64,000 nucleotides of DNA, taken from the NCBI RefSeq assembly GCF_026151205.1, contig NC_087083.1, positions 14,134,944 through 14,198,943 on the forward strand, in the 5' to 3' direction. This stretch comes from Bolinopsis microptera (lineage: Eukaryota > Ctenophora > Tentaculata > Lobata > Bolinopsidae). The notes beneath the pieces were generated by a model, which did no database searches, was not told the DNA's origin, and saw nothing but the letters and a program-made list of their open reading frames with translations. The translations under genes and the position numbers were made by a program. Of the stretch, positions 55,813 through 64,000 are shown one piece after another. How positions within the stretch are numbered: position 1 is the first letter of the stretch; every line of letters starts with the position of its first letter.

Positions 55813-56435
55813 CTGAAGTAATGTTCAGTAATATTCACGGATGTTCACGGATATTCACTTTCAGGGATATTCAGTAATACATCACTAATCAGATACAGGT
55901 TAACAAATTCAATTGAAGGTTTAGGTACCAAACTTAAATTTAATATTTTATTCCACTTTTAATAGCTTGGAATGTATTAAAAGTTTACATAACATGGCTT
56001 ATCAGACATTATTTCACAAACCGAACATTCTTACTTACATATTAATATTCATATTTAAATCTTTAAATATTATGTGATGTTAAAGTCTGTGATAATCATA
56101 TCGAATAATGTGAGACGTCATTATCTTCTGTGTTCATGTTGTGATCTTGAATATCGCACTTTAAGTTTACATAATGTCTGATATGATAATTTGTTGCAAC
56201 CACATTACATTTACTAGTGATCTGACGCATCATATTCATTATTCACCCACCATCCCATCTGCACACCGCCAGTATATACGTCTCTAATAAATAATGAATT
56301 AACATTACACGGTTTATTTGGCTCTCATTTGGCAGGTAATATCCAGTACATTAATTACTGACTAATGACTAGTGACTAATGTAAGTTAAATAATACGAAA
56401 TGTCATGTTTGAGAATGGAGGTGCAAAATATTGTG
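55813..56435. other. No exon recognised
   Basis: AT-rich spacer between the GPCR exons and the tRNA gene. Close to the GPCR acceptor there is a short imperfect tandem repeat of GGATATTCAC/GGATGTTCAC. TM1-5 exons of the GPCR would be expected upstream on this strand, but none was seen. Confidence 0.4.
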
Positions 56436-56507
56436 TAGCAGGAAGTGGTTTCGATCCACCGACCTCTGGGTTATGGGCCCAGCACGCTTCCACTGCGCCA
56501 CCCTGCT
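56436..56507 (-). tRNA. Initiator tRNA-Met (CAT)
   Basis: The 72-nt minus-strand sequence begins AGCAGGGTGGCGCAGTGGAA and folds as a full cloverleaf. The acceptor stem is AGCAGGG/TCCTGCT, the anticodon arm CTGGG-CCCATAA-CCCAG gives CAT, and the T arm GGTGG-ATCGAAA-CCACT contains ATCG rather than TTCG. The A1-T72 pair, the three G-C pairs at the base of the anticodon stem and the ATCG T-loop are eukaryotic initiator hallmarks, and the sequence is very close to vertebrate tRNA-iMet. A T4 run (AAAA at 56425-56428 on +) just downstream fits RNA polymerase III termination. Confidence 0.95.
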
Positions 56508-57115
56508 TTCTACTGACGAGAGAAACTAGTGCTTTATATATATAAAATTAAATATCATTATCAATTATGTATTTTGCAGTTGCGATAAAAACATTACTGA
56601 CAGCTGTTTTATAAAATTGAATGTAAGTGGCCCATAACACGTTCAGACGTTTTATTTAATCATTGAATGAACACGTTTGGGAGCCATTTTTTCGAGCCAT
56701 GATTTTGAATAAATTCGAATAAATTCGAACGATCATGTTGAAATCTACGGGACCACTAATATGCGCGGCCCCAAATATACGCAAATTCGGCCATTAACTA
56801 TTTAATCCCGATTCTGATTGTTTTGCATAAAATTAGACTCTTTTTAAATTATGGAACGATGGTTATGAAAGTACAATAGTTAAAATGATGAGCTACTCTA
56901 TAGTGCACTATAATTCACGTGCATTATCTTAACAAGCAGAGTGTACAACAAATGTATTAACTACTCTATGCTTGTCTTGTATCTTTAGTATCCACCGTTT
57001 ATTCGTTTGAAATTGAAACTGATAGAGCTGATATTTTACTACAAAAGGCTCCAAACAACAACCCGAGGAGTTTGTTAATCAATTTAAAATCTCCATTGAT
57101 TAATGTTGGTGAGAA
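56508..57115. other. Upstream region of the leishmanolysin-like gene
   Basis: No exon. TATATATAAAA occurs at about 56535-56547, and ATAAATTCGAATAAATTCGAA is a short duplication near 56707. A promoter for the 57116 gene must lie here, but no element can be assigned firmly. Confidence 0.4.
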
Positions 57116-60100
57116 ATGATGCTGACAAGCTTTATAGTGGTTCTCTCCTTACTAAGAATTACCAGTCCTTATATATGCCAGCACCAGTCTCCTTCTGCTG
57201 ATACCTTACAGACAGGTTTCTCCTCTGGACCTCAAACATCCGCTGCTCCCTTTCAGGTAGGCTCCCCACAAATATCCGCTGTTCCCTTTCAGGTAGGCTC
57301 CCCACAAATAGTGAATTACTTGGTAAAATATTTGATTAACGTTAAGCCACGAGGGTTATAATTTCCTGTTTCAGACTTTATAAACTGTTGATACCTGAAC
57401 TATAGACAGCTTATGGAATACCTACTCCGACTATCCCTTCAGGTAACGTGGCACACCACAGAGAATATAGTTGCTGGTGAGATCCTAACGAATATATCTG
57501 ATTTCATGTCGAGCAACATCTTGGTAAAACAAGCAATCGCCTCCATACACTTGTCTAGGAACTGTCCTCTAAGCCAGACAAACGAACAGACAAACGTACA
57601 AACAAACTCTCAGACGAATACTCACTATTGTACGGAGGAATGTGCAGCAGTAACTCAATGCGGCCCGGCCATTGTTCCAGGTAATACATTAGATTTGAAT
57701 ATGTGCAGAAGTAACGCAATGCGGCCCGGCCATTGTTCCAGGTAATACATTAGATTTGAAAATACGTGCAGAAGTAACGCAATGCGGCCCGGCCATTGTT
57801 CCAGGTATTACATTAGATTTGAAAATACGTGCAGAAGTAACGCAATGCGGCCCGGCCATTGTTCCAGGTATTACATTAGATTTGAAAATTTGCAGAAGTT
57901 GTGTTTATATTTTGAGGTACTGGCAAATACGAAATTTATACCCCTGACCTCATTTTCCTTCTTTTTTTTTCATTTAGTCGTTCAGCAGGTTTATTTTTAG
58001 TTCAAACTGTTTTAATTCAATGTTAAAGATAGGAATCAAAAATAGCCTGGTTATAAATATTTTATCTCTTAAGCTATATATCCTAAGTAATAATCGTGAT
58101 AGCAATGTAACTGGTAATCCTAAGTAATAATTGTGATAGCAATGTAAAAAATGAGTGGTAACTATGGTAACTATAGCAATGTAACTGGTAATCTAATATA
58201 TCCTAAGTAATAATTGTGATAGCAATGTAACTGTTAATCTAACACTGATCAGATGAACATCTGGGAAGGTGCTACGTTTGTGTAGATGATAGCAAGAGGT
58301 GTGGCTTCAAGGTCGGGAGCACTCTGGGACAAGGGATCACAGGGACACTTGGTGGTGTACTTGTCAGCCAAACTAACTAAAGACTGTCAAGATGATCCTA
58401 TCCAAGCAGCCGCTTGTCAGGTTGGTATTTGGAACAATTTCCTAGCTTTTTTCATTGCCAATTCTTGTAAGTCAAACTTGAACATTTTCTCGTTTAGACG
58501 CGAACCTATCTGTGTTTACTTCTGTCAGCATGCATGATGCCACAAACTGTGCAAACATTTGTAAGGGATAATTAAAGGGTTCTGAATATCTAATTGGGTA
58601 AGTGATTACAGTGTCCCTCAGGTGTCGCCAGTCCACAAGAGGCCCATAGCCAGTTACATGAACATCTGTCCAGACCACAGTATCCCAGAAGAGGACATGT
58701 CTAACGTCTTGCTCCACCACCTCCTACATGTAATGGGAATATCACAGAGCCTGTTTGATCTGGGAGCCGCTAAATTAGAGGACTTTGGAACAAGATGGGG
58801 GCTGATACGTGAAGATTCTTACACTGTCCTAGATAAACAGTTCGTGGGTACTAAGAGCAAAGAGTTTGTTAGCAAACACTTTGGGTGTGAGAAAGGCTAC
58901 GGCGTGCTTATGGAAAATCAGGACTCACGGTAGCAAATTTAAAAAACATTCTAAGTATTCTTTTAAATAAAATTTTGATTGATTTTGTACAATGTATATA
59001 CATTTTTTAAAAAGAAATAATCCCGATAACACTCGACCTCTGAATGTATATAAATGCGGGAACTGCTATGATACCATCATATGATTAATGCAACTCTGCA
59101 GGAAGTGTCATGTAGAAGAGAGGCTATACAGAGGGGAGATCCTAACAGTTAATGTGACTAAAAGTAGCCAGTTTACAGACCTTACCTTCTCTATACTGGA
59201 GGACACTGGTTGGTATATTGCAGGTACGTATATAGCAGGTACTGGTTGGTATATAGCAGGTACTGGTTGGTATATAGCAGGTACATTTAGGAACATAGGA
59301 CACGTTTAACATGCATTACTAATGTTCCCAACTAATGTGAAAGTGGAACTACTACTATCAAATAAGTCAGAACAAACTGCGAACCAGAAAATTTGGTGTA
59401 TTAATATTTTGTTCACCTCAGGAAAATCAAAACAGCCTCCTTTCCCCGGTAAGTTGGGTTGTGATGTACTGGACAGAAGTTGTAACTTGTGGGTATCAGA
59501 GCAGAACAGTAACCATGACAACATCTACCCCTTCTGTGGTATCAGCAGTCAGAGTTACACGTGTAATACAGAGCACACTACTGTCTCGCAGTGTCAGACT
59601 AAGGAGCACAGTGTCGGAGTAGTTCCTGCTAAGTTCCAGTACCACGGACTGGCAGGTTTAACCTGATTATTTTGTAGAATCTACTTCAAATCAACTACTT
59701 AAGGTTTATCCTGATTATTTTGTAGAATCTACTTCGAATCAACTACTTACCACGGACTGGCAGGCTTAACCTGATTATTTTGTAGAATCTACTTCGAATC
59801 AACTACTTAAGGTTTATCCTGATTATTTTGTAGAATCTACTTCGAATCAACTACTTAAGGTTTATCCTGATTATTTTGTAGAATCTACTTCGAATCAACT
59901 ACTTAAGGTTTATCCTGATTATTTTGTAGAATCTACTTCGAATCAACTACTTAAGGTTTATCCTGATTATTTTGTAGAATCTACTTCGAATCAACTACTT
60001 ACCACGGACTGGCAGGTTTAACCTGATTATTTTGTAGAATCTACTTCGAATCAACTACTTAAGGTTTATCCTGATTATTTTGTAGAATCTACTTCGAATC

Positions 60101-63100
60101 AACTACTTAAGGTTTATCCTGATTATTTTGTAGAATCTACTTCGAATCAACTACTTAAGGTTTATCCTGATTATTTTGTAGAATCTACTTCGAATCAACT
60201 ACTTAAGGTTTATCCTGATTATTTTGTAGAATCTACTTCGAATCAACTACTTAAGGTTTATCCTGATTATTTTGTAGAATCTACTTCGAATCAACTACTT
60301 AAGTACTTAACAAACGTTCAGATTTATAAATGTGTTGATGAAATAACTAATTAACTGACAGGTAATGGGTACAGAGCAGGACCCTACAAGTACAGTGACT
60401 ACTGCATGCTGTTCAGTGAACATGAAGACAGCTATTCCTGCACCGACACCCCACAACCTAGCGGTGGAAGAAACTTCTTCCTTGAGAAGTAAGTAAGGGG
60501 CCGACACCCCACAACCTAGCGGTGGAAGAAACTTCTTCCTTGAAAAGTAAGTAACCGACACCGCACAACCTAGCGGTGGGAGAAACTTCTTCCTTGAGAA
60601 GTAAGTAACCGACACCGCACAACCTAGCGGTGGAAGAAACTTCTTCCTTGAAAAGTAAGTAAGGGACCGACACCGCACAACCTAGCGGTGGAAGAAACTT
60701 CTTCCTTGAAAAGTAAGTAAGGGGCCGACACCGCACAACCTAGCGGTGGAAGAAACTTCTTCCTTGAAAAGTAAGTAACCGACACCGCACAACCTAGCGG
60801 TGGAAGAAACTTCTTCCTTGAAAAGTAAGTAACCGACACCCCACAACCTAGCGGTGGAAGAAACTTCTTCCTTGAAAAGTAAGTAACCGACACCGCACAA
60901 CCTAGCGGTGGGAGAAACTTCTTCCTTGAAAAGTAAGTGCACCGACACCGCACAACCTAGCGGCGGAAGAAACTTCTTCCTTGAAAAGTAAGTGCACCGA
61001 CACCGCACAACCTAGCGGCGGAAGAAACTTCTTCCTTGAAAAGTAAGTAAGGGGCCGACACCGCACAACCTAGCGGTGGGAGAAACTTCTTCCTTGAAAA
61101 GTAAGTAAGGGACCGACACCGCACAACCTAGCGGTGGAAGAAACTTCTTCCTTGAAAAGTAAGTAAGGGGCCGACACCGCACAACCTAGCGGTGGAAGAA
61201 ACTTCTTCCTTGAAAAGTAAGTAAGGGGCTGCACGTTGCTTCACAATTCTAGCTACCTTATAATAAGTAAGTGCAGGAATCATCTGCGAATTGAATCCTT
61301 AATAAAAAACCACTTCTCAGGCACGGTCCAAGCTCTGTATGTGTAATACACGATGGAGAGTGGGATATAAACGGATCTGACAGATCCAAGGGAGCCGGCT
61401 GTTACTCCATCTGCTGTAGAGACACTAACTTTGACGTGATAGATGTTTACAACGAGCCCCACAGCTGTTACCAACCTAAACAAACCATTCATGTGTCATC
61501 CTCCAACAACAATATCCGTGGTTCTTTGCAGTGCCCCAGCTGGGAGACTGCTTGCGGAGGGAGTGGTCGGACTAAGTGCCAGTCAGCAGGGAAGTGCATG
61601 ACTCCCTCACTTAGCAACGGACAGGTATACAGCAGCCAGGGCATGTACCAGATCACCATAGGTACAACTCTGTCTTATGTGTGTTTTGATGGCTTCGTCA
61701 TGCGAGGCTTCCCTTCTTCAGTTTGTCTTGGCAACAACCTATTTGCTAATCCTGTACCTGATTGTAAGCTTCCATGTGAAGACCCTTTCATTGAGTTCGG
61801 TACGGTTCTAAACTCAGCAGGGACTCAAAGACTAGTGGGTGACACAGTGACCTTCACCTGTAATACAGACTACAAACTAGAAGGGAGCAGTATCCTCACT
61901 TGTAGGATCAGCAGCTCAGGGTCCGAGAGAGCAGGTACATGGTACCCTGAGCGCCCTACCTGCAGGAAGGAGTATCTAGAGTGGTCAGGTTGGGGACCCT
62001 GCTCTGTTACTTGTGGAGATAACCCAGGAGAGAGGATACGGACCCGGGGCTGCTCTACTTGTGAAGATTTCGAGTATGAGAAGGAAGTGTGTTTTGTAAA
62101 CTCCACTTGTGATGATAACAGTGGAGCTACTGTTCCTGACAGCCCGGCTGGAGCTAACAACACTGTTATCTTGGTAGCTGTGTTCGCTGTCTTCTTCGTC
62201 TTCACTATCTTCATTATTGTGTTTATTGTCTGGTTCTTCGACAAGTCTCAGACTCAGCAGCGATCTCAGTCTCAGCTCTTTAACGAAAGTTATTATTGGT
62301 CTCAGCAGAATGTCTCGGGATTCAAGCGGAGAGAACGGTATGGTATATTACTAATATGCATTATATGTAAGGTTATTGTGTTGTTCATCTAATGATTATG
62401 CAAAGTTAGGGTGTTACTTGTAATATGTTATGATAACCTAACATAGGTATATCAATAATCAATATTACATACTAAGTTATTTAAGTATTTAGTTCATTAG
62501 TTTAAGATCCATCAATACTTTATCACTTCACCGTTTTCAGCTCGATGGATTTGTCGTCAGAGTACAGTGCTGCAAGTGGAAGTGTAAAACAACTCTTCAC
62601 CTCCCCTCCCTCCACCCCTTACACCACCGACACTCAACTATCCTCTAAAGGTTCTGAAGAGAGTCTCTTTGGAAGCGGAAAGAGTTTCCACATCCCGAGG
62701 ATCCATTACAAAAACCGTGCACGGGTTTTTCCAAAGAAACCTGTAGTTCATATCCCAACTCCTCCCTCGTATCAGGAATCATTGGAGATGCCAACCTTCA
62801 GCCCCGATCAGAATACTGGAATAGCACCGGATACTATAACTAATGCTACTACTAATACTATTACTAATTCTGGAATAGCCACGGATACTATTACTAATGA
62901 ACCACCGGACCTTGCAAAGTTGAGAGCCAGTATACAGGCAGCCAGGGTAAGAGTCAGAAATCATCCGTCAGTGAAAAGGTTGTTTGTGCCAAACCCTGTT
63001 ACGGGAGGCTCTTACAATCCCAATCAAATACCCTTCGAGATTTCAGAAAAAGAAGAGGAAAACTATTTGGAGGATTCTTGGGATTTTAGACAAAGACAAA

Positions 63101-63351
63101 CTGGGTTCAAGAGGCATTTTGGGTTTGCACCAAGTTCAGATTTAAAGGTCGAAGAAGAAGAAGATAACAAAATTGATGAAGTTGCAAGTCAAATAGAGAC
63201 AGAGACAGTTGCAAGTCAAATAGAGACAGAGACAGATGCAAGTCAAATAGAGACAGAGACAGTTGCAAGTCAACTAGAGACATATCTGAAAGTAGAAGAA
63301 GAAGACGGTGGGGGCATAGACAAAAATATGAACGAGAAAAGTGAAAATTGA
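57116..63351 (+). CDS. Membrane-anchored leishmanolysin-like protein (likely inactive protease) with Sushi, TSP1 and long cytoplasmic tail
   Basis: Nine exons (57116-57256, 57443-57680, 58293-58420, 58622-58929, 59102-59223, 59422-59655, 60362-60488, 61321-62337, 62541-63351) add to 3126 nt, exactly 1042 codons, with matching phases. The order is: signal peptide; peptidase M8-like region (about 60-480) with FVSKHFGC, CHVEERL and LEDTGWY family motifs and a Cys-rich C-terminal part; two Sushi domains (about 525-581, 585-647); a TSP1 repeat (WSGWGPCSVTCG, about 654-696); one membrane helix (about 714-739); and a tail of about 300 aa with a PPSY motif and a VASQIETET repeat. The M8 zinc site HExxH is replaced by HHLLH (201-205) and the Met-turn is GEILT, so catalysis is unlikely; a binding or adhesion role is inferred. 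Five of eight introns carry junction-derived tandem repeats. AATAAA follows at 63471. Confidence 0.88.
57246..57308. repeat. Tandem duplication of exon 1 end plus donor
   Basis: CCCTTTCAGGTAGGCTCCCC followed by ACAAAT is present twice, 33 bases apart. The first copy is the end of exon 1 and its donor. The duplicated copy repeats CAG|GTAGGC. Reading through the first donor stays in frame (VGSPQISAVPFQ), so use of the second donor would insert 11 codons. Confidence 0.85.
57658..57890 (+). repeat. 61/63-bp repeat containing three 33-nt potential microexons
   Basis: After the exon 2 donor at 57681, a unit of 61 then 63 bp is repeated three times. Each copy contains GTGCAG (acceptor-like), 33 bases AAGTAACGCAATGCGGCCCG plus GCCATTGTTCCAG, and a donor GTAATA or GTATTA. 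The 33-nt segments lie at 57709-57741, 57772-57804 and 57835-57867. They are phase 1 in and out and would each add EVTQCGPAIVP to the protein, repeating the end of exon 2. Confidence 0.9.
59205..59285. repeat. Tandem copies of exon 5 end plus donor
   Basis: ACTGGTTGGTATATTGCAGG and TACGTA mark the exon 5 end and donor. ACTGGTTGGTATATAGCAGG and TAC follow twice, with an additional TATATAGCAGGTAC half copy. All contain GCAG|GTAC. Confidence 0.85.
59641..60305. repeat. 48-bp repeat derived from exon 6 donor junction
   Basis: About thirteen copies of a unit GGTTTATCCTGATTATTTTG plus TAGAATCTACTTCGAATCAA and CTACTTAA are present. Three of them carry the exon end TACCACGGACTGGCAG before GGTTTAACC or GGCTTAACC: the real junction at 59655, one at about 59750-59765 and one at about 60000-60015. 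The other units have CTTAAG|GTTTAT in place of GGCAG|GTTTAA. Confidence 0.92.
60437..61230. repeat. 14-copy repeat of exon 7 end plus GTAAGT donor
   Basis: The last roughly 45 bases of exon 7 (CCGACACCCCACAACCTAGC then GGTGGAAGAAACTTCTTCCT and TGAGAA) plus the donor GTAAGTAAGGGG form a unit of about 52-58 bp. It is repeated 14 times including the exon. Nearly all copies retain a perfect GTAAGT. Only the first donor avoids an immediate in-frame stop (GAG AAG TAA), so use of any downstream donor would truncate the protein. Confidence 0.95.
63178..63278 (+). repeat. In-frame 27/30-bp coding repeat
   Basis: GTTGCAAGTCAAATAGAGAC plus AGAGACA is repeated three times and followed by a diverged fourth copy. 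It encodes VASQIETET / DASQIETET / VASQLETY near the C terminus of the membrane protein. The unit is a multiple of three, so copy number can vary without breaking the frame. Confidence 0.9.
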
Positions 63352-63470
63352 AGAGTGTGCAGAGAAATTGATTTTAAATTCTTAGACTTAAAGCTCTTGA
63401 AGAAATAATACGAAACTATAGTGCACCGATTGATCCGAACAGACTGTAAACGTAATGATAAAGTATGAAA

Positions 63471-63476
63471 AATAAA
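63471..63476 (+). terminator. Polyadenylation signal AATAAA
   Basis: AATAAA lies 120 bases after the stop of the leishmanolysin-like gene, followed by a T-rich run. This is a good candidate for its 3' end. Confidence 0.6.
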
Positions 63477-64000
63477 ACTGTGATTTTTTTTATTATATCA
63501 TGACGTATATATAATATCTAAAATAATATCTAAAATATTTGACCTTATCGTTATGATATAATATGTTTTAAATAGTTGTATTTATAGGCAGGTATAATTG
63601 TTTTATTTATAGGCAAACAGTACACTGACCATAAGAGCATAAGGCAGTATAAGCAAGTATGTATAATGTATATACATGTACTATATATAATGTATAATGT
63701 ATATACAATGTACTGACCATTGTTGTTAAGTGCAGTTAGACCTCTTGTTCTTCGTACTGCGTTGATAGCAATGTATAAAAGCAATGTGTATACACCTGAA
63801 AATGGAGATTAACAGATCTGTAAATCAGAAATTGTTGACGCGAGTCATAAAAATGCACCAGTACGACAAGTAACATAACTACTGCAGATAGTTGATATAT
63901 AGCTGACCTATAATGGTGCCCATAGGAACCACAATAAACACAAGAGCGTACACCATAACAGGGAGCATGTTGTCACTTATCATGGAGGCTAGACACACTG
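63477..64000. other. 3' flank, no gene seen
   Basis: AT-rich, with a TATAATGTATATACA patch duplicated near 63660-63710. No coding signal was recognised up to the window end. Confidence 0.45.

Noticed and set aside
58286-58292. Exon 3 start at the ATG at 58286
   Set aside because: The phase left by exon 2 requires two bases before the codon. The acceptor ending at 58292 (GATGATAG) satisfies it, whereas the one at 58285 does not.
60307-61008. Minus-strand frames repeating TYFSRKKFLPPLGC
   Set aside because: They are the antisense of the 14-copy exon 7/donor array.

Overview
The window is eukaryotic and animal-like. Genes are split by GT-AG introns, one tRNA gene has the sequence hallmarks of a eukaryotic initiator tRNA-Met, and the domains are those of animal extracellular proteins: a matrixin with hemopexin repeats, ShKT, Sushi, TSP1, Ig, DM9 and beta-trefoil domains, and a rhodopsin-type GPCR. 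The DNA is AT-rich and full of minisatellites. The repertoire fits an invertebrate, perhaps an early-branching one (cnidarian, sponge or ctenophore), but the phylum cannot be fixed from the sequence.

Layout. About 2.1-4.1 kb (+) holds the 3' part of a DM9-domain gene, and 4.4-7.2 kb (+) a beta-trefoil gene. Weak exon candidates lie at 8.0 kb (+), 10.6 kb (+) and 11.1 kb (-). A secreted zinc metalloprotease with ShKT and Sushi-like modules spans 12.5-14.9 kb (+). A secreted beta-trefoil plus Ig gene spans 15.3-22.1 kb (-), tail to tail with it. About 22.1-36.2 kb is mostly non-coding: two large minisatellites and a tandem duplication of about 1 kb. An intronless matrix metalloproteinase lies at 36.7-38.7 kb (+). 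The first exons of a small acidic secreted protein are at 43.6-44.15 kb (-), and the 3' exons of a Ser/Arg-rich protein at 50.5-52.7 kb (-). Two non-autonomous DNA transposons with terminal inverted repeats lie at 46.95 and 53.99 kb. A GPCR fragment (TM6-TM7) is at 55.3-55.8 kb (-) and initiator tRNA-Met at 56.4-56.5 kb (-). A nine-exon membrane-anchored leishmanolysin-like protein with Sushi, TSP1 and a long tail fills 57.1-63.35 kb (+); its metalloprotease centre is degenerate.

Most gene products are secreted or cell-surface proteins: lectin-like folds, Ig domains and extracellular proteases or pseudo-proteases. That suggests a region for recognition or matrix remodelling, but this is inference.

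The most striking pattern concerns tandem repeats and splice sites. In the genes I could reconstruct by reading-frame phase, many intronic repeats begin at, and contain copies of, the adjoining splice junction, often with the exon edge. Examples are a 14-copy exon-end plus GTAAGT array (60.4-61.2 kb), a seven-copy acceptor plus 5'-exon array with C-tracts (16.1-17.4 kb), and three 33-nt in-frame potential microexons (57.7-57.87 kb). I found this at ten or more junctions in at least five genes. It is either a mutational signature of this genome or a source of splice-site multiplicity, and I regard it as the main candidate for something undescribed.
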